In this document: piece by piece, positions 1 to 10,765 of the stretch | How the letters are laid out: every line of letters begins with the position of its first letter | Position numbering within the stretch: the stretch's first letter is position 1 | Source of the DNA: Umbelopsis ramanniana AG | Taxonomy: Eukaryota > Mucoromycota > Umbelopsidomycetes > Umbelopsidales > Umbelopsidaceae | Assembly (NCBI RefSeq): GCF_025399195.1 | Contig: NW_026252093.1 | Location: 124,001 to 188,000, forward strand | Reading direction: 5' to 3' | DNA length: 64,000 bases | Notes under the pieces: generated by a model | Seen by the model: only the letters and a program-made list of their open reading frames with translations | Databases searched by the model: none | What the model was told of the DNA's origin: nothing | Program-made: the position numbers and the translations under genes

Positions 1-660
1 TGAGGCGTTTCCATACGAGAAAAGTGCGTAATAAAGTATGGAACCGCTTGCATGCTTGTCTGCGCTAGCAAGTCAAGCTCAGCAGAAATGAAATTACCAT
101 TCGCATCGTGATACATATTTATTTTTACTCATTCACAAACTATTTTGGATGTTTCTGCTTTTTTCGCACAGGGTTTAGGCCATGGTTCAACACTCTATGC
201 GCAGTGTTAGTTACGTTGGCCACTTGTTTGATTCTTGAGTGCAATTGATCCGTTTTGTTCTAATAAAAATTGAAGCGAATTGTGTGTTTAAGATGTAATT
301 TGGTAATATATAATATTCTACTTATATCATATTTGATCTATGCAAAGTTCTATAATTACTGAAGCTGTGCTCTTTGAAAATTGAATGGTCGCAAACCAGG
401 TACTGGTTTATTTTGTCGGTAGAGCGGACCTACAGCTTGCCAATTTTTGGCTCATAAAAACTTATTGATGTGGCGACTTTTGAAATTTTTTTTGGGAGGA
501 TCACTTTTTCTTACCCCGCATTGGCTGGACGTACTCATCTGAAGCAACTCATCTCAATCTTAGCTCTGCCAAAGCTTCGAAGCTTGTACTGTGATGACTT
601 CTATACAACCTTCTAGAAGAACCTTTAACAAGGCGGATATACTACCAACTACACATCAGA
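1..660. other. Upstream intergenic sequence, no gene recognised
   Basis: I see no convincing coding exon, RNA gene or repeat here. The sequence is AT-rich with stops in all frames. The last part lies directly upstream of the first exon of the nucleotide-sugar transporter and should hold its promoter and 5' UTR. Confidence 0.5.
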
Positions 661-1956
661 ATGGAAAACTACAGCAAAAAGGTTAGCATGATCTTACAAA
701 CACATTGTCATCTTTTGTAGAGTACGAAAGTGTACATCTCAATCAACGATATCCAACCGGAGGCCACGTAATGGCTACCAACAGAAATAGACTACATGCT
801 CTATAACGACACAATCGACTCTCTATATATCGTACATCATAACTCATTTTACTAAACCTCCATTTTTTTGTTGATAGAGCCATTGACGTTCGGACTGACC
901 CGGAAACAGCTTTCGCTTCTGGTCTTGGTTGTACAAAACAGCACGTTAGTTCTAATGATGAGATACTCTCGGATAGTTCAGAAACCTGGACAACCAATGT
1001 ACATCGCATCGACTGCCGTTTTTCTGGCGGAGGTTTTAAAAATTATTGCTTGTTTAGCGGTTATCTGGTATCAGAAGCGAACGTTTTCAAGGTTCTGGTG
1101 GGTCGTTCGAAAGGAAATCCTCGGCAAACCCGCAGAGACACTCAAAATGTTGATACCCTCTGGACTTTACGCCTTACAAAACAACTTGCTGTACGTTGCA
1201 CTTAGCAATCTTGAAGCAGCGACTTTCCAAGTTACATACCAAATGAAAATTCTGTCGACAGCTATATTCTCGGTGGTTCTTCTTGGACGATCATTACATC
1301 GTAGTAAATGGCTTGCTCTTGTGCTCTTGATGATTGGTGTTACACTGGTTCAATCACAGACTGTTTCTTCAAGCTCTTCATCAGCAACGCCACCGGTGTC
1401 AAATGAAGTGACTGGAGACGAAGATGTCGATCCGCTCATGGCAGACGCCACCCTAACGGACGAACAAGCCTTAATCTTAGCCGCACAGAATCCCATCGTT
1501 GGACTAATTGCCGTCATTACTTCGTGTATCTCCTCCGGATTCGCTGGATGCTACTTTGAAAAAATTCTCAAGACATCGGAAACTTCGATGTGGGTTCGCA
1601 ACATTCAGCTGGGAATTTCTGGAGCTTTATTCTCGATGGTTGGAATGCTTGTTTATGATAGGCAAGCTCTTATGCAAGGAGGGATGTTGCAAGGCTATGA
1701 CGCATTGACTTGGGTAGTGGTTGCTAACCAAGCTTTAGGTGGTCTTTTGGTCGCCATTGTCGTAAAGTATGCTGACAATATTCTGAAGGGCTTCGCAACG
1801 AGCTTGTCGATCATCATTTCGGGCGTCATCAGTTTTTACCTATTTAATTTTCAACCCAGCTTCCAGTTTATTGTTGGAGCAATCATTGTCATGGTCTCTT
1901 CTTATCTTTACGGTGCGGATTTCGGTAAGAAGGCTGATGGTGTTAAGCCACATTGA
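661..1956 (+). CDS. UDP-galactose-type nucleotide-sugar transporter (SLC35A family)
   Basis: Golgi or ER membrane antiporter that brings a UDP-sugar (probably UDP-galactose or UDP-GlcNAc) into the lumen for glycosylation. Proposed exons are 661-681 and 880-1956, giving 365 aa. The first exon encodes only MENYSKK, and phase 0 is kept across a 198-nt intron with donor GTTAGC. The open frame continues 5' of 880 only to a TTG codon, so an upstream ATG exon is needed. Family signatures are VVQNSTLVLMMRYSR near residue 22, GLYALQNNLLYVALSNL and the motif TYQMKILSTAIFSV. About ten hydrophobic helices are visible, with a Ser-rich hydrophilic loop (TVSSSSSSATPPVSNE) near residues 165-180 in the centre. 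The C-terminal half shows GFAGCYFEKILK and KYADNILKGFATSLSII, both typical of SLC35A1-3. The exact sugar cannot be read from sequence. The family is certain; the first exon is less so. Confidence 0.88.
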
Positions 1957-3215
1957 AACACATATCAGTCTTGGCACCAGTTTCCTTCTACACTATCTCT
2001 TTTATTTTATGTCATGCTCGCTCTCGACAGACATTTTTATGTGTCTGTCTCTTACCACTCACAACGTGTAATATCATAGAATTTGGATTGTTACTTTTCT
2101 CATTGTTGATTGATTTTCGTCTCTTATATATCATACCTCTCCTCTCGCACATTTCTACGTATGAGTTCTTCTTACCTATTAAAACAAACGCCTCTTTTTT
2201 TTTTTGCTTTTGCAACGAGCTTGCCAGTATGTTGTCGATTTGCAAGGACAAATGGGGGATTTGGCGAGAATGGCATAATCAAGTAGCTCTCAGGCGTGGA
2301 TATGACCTTGTTTCATGGACCATGTATGCTGTTCATTTAGTCCCACTGAACCGTTGTCGAAACGATATATCGCAGCGCGGTCATCACTAGTGCCTTTGTG
2401 GTGCCTATGTAATGCTCAGAAGGGCTCACTGAGTTCTAAACAACAAACTTATGTTGGCAGATCATTATGTGGACGCTCTGCGAGCTGACAACCAAATGCA
2501 TACTTTCATTTGAGGTTAATGGGTGCTTTCATTTCTTAAATACCATAAAACATATTACGAAATGGCTGAATATCATCGAGGGAAAGTTGAACAAAGAAGC
2601 ACTCCATGTTGGAACAGGCACAACTTTCCAGACCCGGAATAATTGTGACTTCAAGGAACACCGCGTGACCACTTGTGATCAATTTTTTGGGAGTGATTTT
2701 CTGCTTCTGTCCTTGTTAATACCAAAACTTATTCTTCAACCGCAGGTGGGAAAAAGATGCCGTAGTCAAAAATGGCGTAGCAACATTAACCGGTTGGCGC
2801 TGTGTTTCATGGCTGTTTATTCACATACATCAGTTCCAGCTTGCGCTACCGTTACAAAAACTTTCTTCTCTTTCTCGTTTACATTTTTTAATTATCGAGT
2901 ATGGGTATGTAAGACATCTTCAGGACAAAGAAATAATGTTTCGCTTGATTGTATGCGTAACTATACAACTGCTGACTAACATCCTTATCGCCTACCATTG
3001 CCTTCTTACCTTTTTACTGTGATATCCTACTCCGCCTCTCCACCTCCTTTACCCCGCGTTCTATCTGGATTTGAATCCCAATAATTAGTGGTAAGTATAT
3101 CGTGAACATTTTCTTGAGAGTTGTCTAGTTTGCGAGTGAGAAAAGAAGAAAAGAGAGAAAAAAAATACCCATATAATATACTGTGGGAAGTGAAATTAAC
3201 GCCATATCCCCACAG
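1957..3215 (+). other. Intergenic region and 5' part of the EF2 gene
   Basis: No coding gene is supported. A 170-codon open frame at 2467-2979 has no recognisable domain and looks fortuitous. A pyrimidine-rich stretch near 3000-3060 followed by a perfect donor (GTAAGTAT at 3091) looks like the transcription start region, first exon and first intron of the EF2 gene. The intron would be 3091-3215, ending CCCACAG. Confidence 0.5.
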
Positions 3216-6023
3216 AACTTTACTGTCGAGGAAATCCGTGAGCTTATGGACAAGGTGACCAATGTCCGCAATATGTCGGTTATAGCACACGTTGATCACG
3301 GAAAATCTACCTTGACCGACTCTTTGGTTTCAAAAGCTGGAATTATCTCATCTGGTCGCGCTGGCGAGACCCGTTTTACGGATACTCGTCAAGACGAACA
3401 AGACCGTGGTATTACCATCAAGTCTACAGCCATTTCAATGTATTTCCAAATGGCTAACGCTGATGATGTTAAGGAAATTAAGAATCAGAAGACTGAAGGT
3501 AAGCATACTTTTATTCCTTTAAGCAAACACTAGAAAATTACTAATATTACACTTCGAAGGTTCCTCTTTCTTGATCAATCTCATTGACTCTCCCGGGCAC
3601 GTTGACTTTTCATCCGAAGTTACTGCCGCATTGCGTGTGACCGACGGTGCTCTTGTTGTTGTTGACTGCATTGAAGGCGTTTGCGTCCAAACCGAGACCG
3701 TCTTGCGTCAAGCTCTTGCTGAACGCATCAAGCCGGTTGTCGTTATCAACAAAGTTGACCGCGCTCTTCTAGAATTACAATTGACTAAGGAAGACCTTTA
3801 CAATGTGAGTCAATATACCATACAATCGCGCTCATGGCACATCTATTTATTCTAACGCTCTAAAATACTACAAGTCTTTCCAACGAACGATAGAATCAGT
3901 CAACGTCATTATTTCAACTTATGTTGATAGTGCATTAGGCGATGTCCAGGTCTACCCAGACAAGGGTACCGTGGCTTTCGCTTCTGGACTTCATGGCTGG
4001 GGCTTTACTCTCAGACAATTTGCTGTACGCTATGCCAAGAAATTCGGCGTTGACAAGGAAAAGTTTATGACAAGACTATGGGGAGAAAGCTATTTCAATC
4101 CCAAGACCAAGAAATGGTCCTCCAAACCAACAGACGCTGATGGCCACCCATTGGAACGTGCTTTCAACATGTTCGTTCTTGACCCTATCTTCAAGATTTT
4201 TGATGCTGTCATGAACTTCAAGAAAGATGAACTCTTCAAACTCTTGGAGAAACTGGAGGTTAAGCTTACAGCTGACGAAAAGGAACTGGAAGGAAAGCAG
4301 CTACTCAAGGTTGTCATGAGAAAATTCCTACCTGCCGGCGATGCTCTACTTGAAATGATCTGTATCCACTTGCCATCTCCTGTTACGGCTCAGCGATATC
4401 GCGTTGAAAACCTTTATGAAGGTCCTCTGGACGATGAAAGTGCAACTGGTATCCGCAACTGCGATCCCAAGGCTCCACTGATGGTTTACATTTCCAAGAT
4501 GGTACCAACCTCTGATAAGGGCCGCTTCTACGCTTTTGGTCGCGTCTTCTCTGGTACTGTAAGAGCTGGTCTCAAGGTGCGCATCCAAGGACCCAACTAT
4601 GAACCTGGTACCAAGAAGGATCTTTTCGTCAAAGCTGTCCAGCGAACCGTTCTGATGATGGGACGCTATGTTGAAGCTATTGAAGACTGCCCGGCCGGTA
4701 ACATCATCGGTCTAGTCGGTGTCGATCAGTTTTTGATCAAATCTGGCACTATCACTACCTCTGAAACTGCCCATAACATGAAGGTTATGAAGTTCTCGGT
4801 ATCACCTGTCGTTCAGTGTGCTGTTGACGTCAAGAACCCCAACGACTTGCCCAAATTAGTGGAAGGTCTAAAACGTCTGGCCAAGTCTGATCCTTGTGTC
4901 TTGACCTTAACATCAGACTCTGGTGAACATATCGTTGCCGGTGCTGGTGAACTTCATCTTGAAATTTGTCTCAAGGATTTGGAAGAAGACCATGCTGGTG
5001 TTCCAATCAAGGTCGGTGACCCAGTAGTCCAATACCGAGAGACTGTCCTGTCTGAATCTAGCATTACGTGTTTGTCTAAGTCTCCAAACAAGCACAACCG
5101 TATCTATATGAAGGCGGCTCCATTGTCTGAAGAGCTTTCCATGGACATCGAAAGCGGAAAGGTCAGTCCTCGTGACGATTTCAAGACTCGAGCTCGTGAA
5201 CTGGCCGACAGTCATGGCTGGGACGTTGCTGAAGCTCGTAAGCTTTGGTGCTTTGGCCCTGACGGAACCGGTGCCAATCTGCTAGTTGACACTACCAAGG
5301 CCGTACAGTACCTGAATGAGACTAAGGACTCGTTTGTCGCCGCTTTCCAATGGGCCACCAAGGAAGGACCTATCGCTGACGAAAACGTTCGTGGTTGCAG
5401 ATTCAATATTATTGATGTTACCCTCCATGCTGATGCTATTCATCGAGGTGGCGGTCAACTTATTCCAACTTGCCGTCGTGTTATGTATGCGTCTATCCTA
5501 ACAGCAAGCCCGGGTATTCAAGAGCCAATCTACTTAGCAGAAATTCAATGCCCAGACACAGTTATGGGAGGTATCTACAGTGTACTCAATCGTCGTCGTG
5601 GTCAAGTCTTCTCTGAAGAACAGCGCCCTGGTACTCCTCTGGTCACCGTGAAGGCGTATCTTCCCGTCAATGAATCGTTTGGCTTCTCAACTGATCTTCG
5701 TGCTGCCACTGGTGGTCAAGCTTTCCCTCAAGCAGTTTGTGAGTGTTATGTCTTTTTATTTATTTTTGTATGATAGTTTCTAATATCTGGACTTTCTTTG
5801 GTTTAAGTTGATCATTGGGCAGCAATGAGCGGCAGCCCAGTTGAAGCCGGCAATAAGGTAAAATTCGGTAGCAATGATTTGAAGCTTGCAACGATTTTCA
5901 ATTTACCGACATATTATATTTCTCATTTTAATATAGGTTTATGATATCATCCGAGCCGTCCGCAAGAGAAAGGGTCTTCCTGAAGACGTTCCCTCACTTG
6001 ACAAGTTCTATGACAAACTTTAA
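3216..6023 (+). CDS. EFT1: Translation elongation factor 2 (EF-2), start exon unresolved
   Basis: GTPase that drives ribosomal translocation in the cytosol. Exons read 3216-3498, 3560-3804, 3875-5738, 5808-5857 and 5937-6023. They sum to 842 codons plus stop with every phase closing, the normal length for EF2 apart from the first two residues. Visible motifs are the P-loop AHVDHGKST, the switch region [20 protein letters not shown] (G3) and [10 protein letters not shown] (G4). The diphthamide loop [12 protein letters not shown] near the C terminus keeps the modified His. The conserved start [13 protein letters not shown] begins exactly after the acceptor at 3215, so only the initiating Met (and usually a Val) should lie in the upstream exon. 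No suitable ATG is visible there (see findings). It ends with the usual conserved tail FYDKL. A housekeeping gene; the identity is certain. Confidence 0.95.
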
Positions 6024-6480
6024 ACAAGATGCGGCGTCGTAGTATTTTACTTCAGCTATCAGCACCGCTAGTGATTTGTTTGCCTATTTTTTTTTTTTCA
6101 ATACAATTGTATGTGAGTTTTTTTTTTCCTGGTTAAGAGAATTCGAGTCTCTTCGTTTGCATTTTATTGAATTCCGTTCATGTTGAGTACATATGTTTTT
6201 ACGATGAAGGATTTTTAAGATGCCCTGATTTAATAACTCTATCGAAGAGTGACAAATTTGTTTTGTGCATAACCGAAAGAGGGGGTAGAACATGCCTTTG
6301 AGCGAAGGTTTGTTCTAAGCTCCAAAGTCTGAATAATGTAACATATTTTAATATTGGAATGCCTATGACCCTACCGGTGATCTATAAGCTCCAAAAGACA
6401 CCAAGAGCTGTACGGTAAGTACAATTAAGAAAAAGCAGGCTATGGTTCAATATTATGCTTTATTGATTTGCTCAATCTCA
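6024..6480. other. EF2 3' UTR and spacer before the retroelement remnant
   Basis: T-rich sequence with oligo-T runs near 6088-6130 downstream of the EF2 stop, as expected for a 3' end. No other gene is seen. Confidence 0.5.
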
Positions 6481-6590
6481 GTTCTCAAACCAAAGGTTTG
6501 ATAACAGGATCAACCACGAGAAGGTGTTGAGCTTTCTGATCCCAAAAAACCTGCCACAGCCGCAGCCGTGGCAACTCGAAAGAAAGTGAT

Positions 6591-6697
6591 GGAACTCGAA
6601 CACGGAAACCTATCTACAATCTCGGAATCAGTTACCGCCAGCTACGACGACCACTCTTTCAGTTCTCTCCTGTGCTGGAACTCGAACACGGAAACCT
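6591..6697 (+). repeat. Direct repeat pair next to the retroelement remnant
   Basis: The 20-nt word GGAACTCGAACACGGAAACC occurs at 6591-6610 and again at 6677-6696, 86 nt apart, followed by similar sequence. The pair lies just left of the Ty3/Gypsy fragments and may be a leftover of an LTR or of leader repeats. No full LTR pair was found in the window. Confidence 0.5.
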
Positions 6698-6810
6698 AAC
6701 TACAGAATATATATTATTCATAGAGAATAGTAAGCGAAGTGAAGAGTGGCCAGAGGTAAGGAGTAATACACTTTGCGCGCCCACCTGCTTATAAGAATGT
6801 TGAATCTACG

Positions 6811-7092
6811 TCACTTATTGTCACGAGACAACGACCTCCCCCGCCGAGAATGGGTATTGAAATCCGGTTTTTGCAAATTTGGAAGATTTGCAACATCTTC
6901 TTTCAGGGCAGAGAAAGCATTTCGACTTGCTTCCTTCAAGCGACGGATTGGTTCCGTTTTGACCGCATATGCCCGAATGTATCTTTGGTATACTCCAAGA
7001 AATCCAAGAAGCGATTCAACTCCTTTTATGTCCGCTGGAGGCGGCATCTCCAGGATGGGCTTTATCTTTTCTGGATCCCGGTGTTGCCGCAT
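6811..7092 (-). pseudogene. Gypsy pol fragment: RT thumb / RNase H connector
   Basis: The minus-strand frame reads a typical connector between reverse transcriptase and RNase H of Ty3/Gypsy elements. It shows DPEKIKPILEMPPP (the K-x-x-x-I-x-x-x-P segment), then GVESLLGFLGVYQRYI (the R-F-L-G-x-x-x-Y-x-R-F-I segment), then IRRLKEASRNAFSALKE. It is cut off on both sides and lies opposite in strand to the RT fragment only 330 nt away, so the element has been inverted or assembled from two insertions. Confidence 0.8.
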
Positions 7093-7419
7093 GGGAATCG
7101 AAAATATAGGTGCCGCTCGTTATGAAAAAGCACCCACTACAATCCTTCCGATCGAAAAGAAGAAGGTGAAGGCGCTGATGGATACCGCTGAATTTCTTGC
7201 ATCCGACCTGATACGGCAGAAAATTCCAGTTGCAAAATTGACCGCAGTCAATCCGTTCAATACTCTGATGTGAATGGTCAGTCAAAGAACACGCAGGGTT
7301 TAGTTCGTGTATGCTTATGGGATACTGAACTCAAGTTTCACGTGGCTCCGAGCCATGTCCGCTGATCCTCTTCGAACTCCTCGTCAGGATCATCGATAGC
7401 AAATCACTCATTAATTCAG

Positions 7420-8075
7420 TTCAAAGCGGAGGTAACGAGTGACAAACCCATATCGTACCGCCAGAAGAATGCACCCAGACAAACAAAGTTTAGTCGACGC
7501 GGAAGTGGAGGAGATGCGGCGAAACGGCATAGTCAGTCCTGTCAAGTTCTCAGAGTGAGGTCTTCCCGCGACGTGGTAACGAAATCGGATGGCAGCAATC
7601 GTCTCGTTACAGATTATCGCAAGCTCAATGAGGTTTCCAGAACTGTTCAATTCAATCCAGTCAACATGCACGAAGCCCTACAGTCTTTAGATCAAGCCAA
7701 ATACTTCTCCACTATTGACCTAGCGTCGGGATATTGGCAAATTCCGATTGCTCCAGCATCTAGATAATATACAGCCATAACATGCAGAGCAAGTGTTTTT
7801 GCGTACAATGCGATGCCAGTTGGTTTAAAGAATGCGCCAGCCATCTTTCGGAACCTAATGATACAAGTGCTAAGTCCACCATTACGGGAATGTGCAGTAG
7901 TTATATGAACGAAATCATTATGTTTTCTCCTAACAAGAAACAATATGTGGAGGACATACGTCAGGTCCTTCAGCGCTTGGATAAAGCGAGTTTGTCAATC
8001 AAATTGACAAAATACTTCTTCTTCAAGAGTCAAGTTGTATTCCTCGGTTTTGTGATCAACAAGAATAGGGTACAG
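7420..8075 (+). pseudogene. Gypsy reverse transcriptase fragment with disrupted active site
   Basis: The RT fingers and palm can be followed through at least three frames. The pieces are RQKRMHPDKQ..VDAEVEEMRRNGIVSPV, then VTKSDGSNRLVTDYRKLNEV, then FSTIDLASGYWQIPI (the first catalytic Asp is in TIDLASGYWQ), then NAMPVGLKNAPAIFRNLM, then YMNEIIMFSPNKKQYVEDI and KYFFFKSQVVFLGFVI. In-frame stops and frameshifts separate them. The catalytic YxDD box reads YMNE, so both active-site acidic positions are changed and the enzyme would be dead even if the frame were intact. Confidence 0.85.
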
Positions 8076-8079
8076 CATC

Positions 8080-8160
8080 CAATACTCATTGGATGGGATT
8101 CGATAAAAAGCCTACAAGGTGTAATTGACTCCAGAACGGATACAGTCACCTTCCATGACA
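8080..8160 (+). pseudogene. Possible retropepsin C-terminal fragment
   Basis: The frame after the RT fragment reads LIGWDSIKSLQGVIDSRTD then TVTFHD. This resembles the end of Gypsy-type aspartic proteases (I-L-G-M-D-W-L ... I-D ... V-x-F). In an intact element the protease precedes RT, so its position after RT supports rearrangement. The match is short and the call is tentative. Confidence 0.4.
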
Positions 8161-8451
8161 CTAAAGTGCGCAAATCCCCACTAGCCAAGCGTTCGTATAC
8201 AGTTACGGTATCCCCAGCTAATGTATCAGGACCGGTTATAGAGCCTGAGGTTAAGGCAGTGTGGAAGAATTCCCAAAAATGATAGCATCACAAAGAAGCC
8301 CAGTTGACCGAACTTTTTTTATTGTTTTTATGTGTGAACTCGGGTTCACACTACACACAACGTCCATTGTGTCATGCCAGCTCCTTAATAGTTTTACGGG
8401 ATGTCGCGCAGTACACGGTCTCTGGTTACCCTTGTTGCAAGAAAGCCTATC

Positions 8452-10188
8452 ATGTCCCAGCAAGCTGCTCCATTCGAAAAATATAATCAACTGCAGATCA
8501 TGTTGATCGTGAACTTGGATATACCGCTGAAGTCACTACATCGCGTTACTAGGGTTCTGGCCGTGGAAAGACCGCGCTTGGAAGTTTGCTTGAATTACGA
8601 TTCTATAGGCCGCTGGATGAATGCATTTCGAATAGGTTATAGACTCGTGTCTCATAAACAAAGGCATGGAGAGATGTAGGTACCTCCTCTTGGGTATTGT
8701 TTGAAATGTTGCTCGCTACTGTTGATTAACAGGCACATAAAGAAAAACCCAGGAAAGGTTCGCGAGTCGACCGAGCGCTATCGAAAGGTAAAGCATTTGC
8801 TTATTGGGTCAGCCCTGTTCTACGTATTTTCACTCATACTTGCATATAGGGCCATATGAAGGAACATAACGAACGCCACAAAGCTTGGGTTGCAGTAAGT
8901 CGATAGAATTTGCTCTATGTAGGCAAACTTGCCCATACACTTCAACTGACGCTGGTATGAAGAAAACCCCAGGAAAGATGAAGGCGTTTCAGAAAAAGCA
9001 TAATGAGGTAAAAGCCCATTTTCATTGTGAATGTACACACTTAGCGTTCCGCTTTCATCCATTTCATTGCCTAACATCAAAGTATCTTGCCAATTTGATC
9101 ACCTCCCCATAGAGCTAGCTGATGACTCTCAAAGTCAACATGCGCAATTAAGTGGCGAAGCCAAGCCTCATATCAGCGATAACGACAATGATTCCCAGTT
9201 TGACCTTGATTCAATTGAGTTGTGCGAAACTGAACCTGGTGATTACAGCTTGGGCTCAAAAAGACCTTCCCATGACTACTGGGAGACCACTACGGACGTA
9301 AGGAAGCGAATAGAAGAATTCATAAGGGCAGAGAAGTTTAGAAGCATTGTTTCGGGTAAGTCGACAGCTATATTTCCAAACTTGCGAAGTCAGAAGTCTA
9401 ATATCTGCATGTAGGACAAGCTCGCGTGAGGAATAGAGAACATGGCTCTTCCATTCCTTTACCGCGGGCTCTGGACAAAGTCATGAGCGGCCATCTCAGG
9501 CACACACCTCTAAATCGCCAGTATGAAAAGAATGCCTTTTCTAGGTCCTTCACTCAACAACGAAGTAATCAAGCTTAACAACGAAGTAATCAAGCTTATC
9601 GATGAAAGTGAAGTTTTCGAGATCCTGGTTCCGAGTGCTCCCGTTGCCTGTTAATCGGCCGAAAGAAGCTTACGTTCATATGATCATTTGCATGCGAGTC
9701 GTCTGTGGTCCTTCGAATCAGCTAAATATGCCAGGACAGATTTTCGTTTGTGTCATCCGCTGGCTTATGACATACATACTTCAAGAAAAGCTGCAAAATA
9801 CCCCACAGCTGCCAGACTTATAAGCGCAGCTCTTTCCATAATCAATGGAAGACGATACTCAAGATCTCGACGGGAGCAACTTCTTAGCCTCCTAGCAAAG
9901 ACACGGGATGGTTGCCGTGCCATCGAGGAATACCCCAATAGCCACATCGAAACTCTGTCCGGCTTCAAGCTAATTTTAATCAGAGCGGCTCCAAAGTCCA
10001 GCTTGCTTCGTCCACTTCAACTTTTGATAAAGTTTGATGTTCTGTTGGGTAACAAAAACGAAATAAGCATTACAGCGCATCTCACATTGGTGTCGAAGGA
10101 GGCTCTTCACTTATACAAATCTGTACTTGGCCCAGCTGTGAAAGAGGCAAACCGTTACGCCATAAACAGCTTAAGGTCAGAAATATAA
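8452..10188 (+). CDS. Unrecognised, probably spliced hypothetical gene region
   Basis: I do not recognise this family. A possible start at 8452 (MSQQAAPFEKYNQLQ) leads through short exons joined by plausible donors and acceptors. One encodes HIKKNPGKVRESTERYRK, one GHMKEHNERHKAWVA and one KTPGKMKAFQKKHNE, the last three all in phase 0. A longer acidic exon (about 9115-9356, ending in RSIVSG with donor GTAAGT) follows. Downstream come an Arg-rich segment, a 21-nt tandem duplication near 9556-9597, and an open stretch from about 9688 to 10188 ending YAINSLRSEI. I could not join that last stretch cleanly to the others, so it may be one gene, two genes or a decaying one. Two related Lys-rich pieces (KNPGKVRE and KTPGKMKA) suggest a short internal repeat. 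No catalytic motif, signal peptide or membrane segment is seen. It adjoins the retroelement remnant. Confidence 0.35.
9556..9597 (+). repeat. 21-nt tandem duplication
   Basis: The unit CAACGAAGTAATCAAGCTTA plus one variable base occurs twice in tandem. The unit length is a multiple of three, so it adds seven codons (NNEVIKL in one frame) without a frameshift. It lies in the unrecognised gene region. Confidence 0.85.
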
Positions 10189-10765
10189 TTAAGAAATAAA
10201 ATGCAGAGAATCATATTATGGTTCTTCTAATTTCCTATTAATGAGAGTGGCTCTTCACTGTGTAAATTAGCTAGACTGTACTCAAGAAAAGGTAAGTGCC
10301 ATAGCCATATCGATTTTTGATAACCTTTCACTCGTATCGTAGCTATATTCATAGAGCATATCAACGATTGCAAAAATTAAACACTTTTTTAAGGCAACGA
10401 GATATCATAAATGCATGTGAAAAGTATCGAAAAGTGAAAATATACAGTTCTGATATAATGTGTTGAAGACGCCCATTTCATTTTTAGAAGACTGATTGAA
10501 TGGAAAAAAAAGGGATCGTCATATACCACTGATCTTTATCCATGGAGCATTATACTTACATTCTATGGTGGTTGTTGTCTTCTATAACTTCGATAAATCT
10601 ATTTGATGCCTCGCCACGGATTTCTTATGGCAGCTGCGTTGAAGACCGAGCGTACCAAAGGCCGGGTTTCCAAAAAAAGGCGGAGTTACTGACCACCATA
10701 ATTTTTATCTTAAAAGAAGCTTGTGAAGTTCCAATCTTCCGGTGGCTCTTTTCTCTTCTCCGCAC
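10189..10765. other. Intergenic, P450 promoter region
   Basis: AT-rich sequence with no supported gene. The pyrimidine-rich stretch at about 10735-10760 just before the P450 start looks like its 5' UTR. Confidence 0.5.

Larger units (their letters stand above)
6770..8290. mobile_element. Degraded, rearranged Ty3/Gypsy LTR retrotransposon remnant
   Basis: Pieces of a Gypsy-type pol lie here in the wrong order and on both strands. There is a reverse-transcriptase/RNase H connector fragment on the minus strand (6811-7092), an RT fragment with stops and frameshifts on the plus strand (about 7420-8075), and a protease-like piece after it (about 8080-8160). Integrase and a complete gag were not recognised. 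The element cannot encode a working polyprotein. The boundaries are approximate because no LTR or target-site duplication could be paired. Confidence 0.8.

Noticed and set aside
2467-2979. 170-codon frame upstream of EF2
   Set aside because: No family pattern, low-complexity phenylalanine-rich end, and it lies in the likely EF2 promoter region.
6770-8290. Functional retrotransposon
   Set aside because: Stops, frameshifts, wrong fragment order and loss of the catalytic Asp pair rule out activity.
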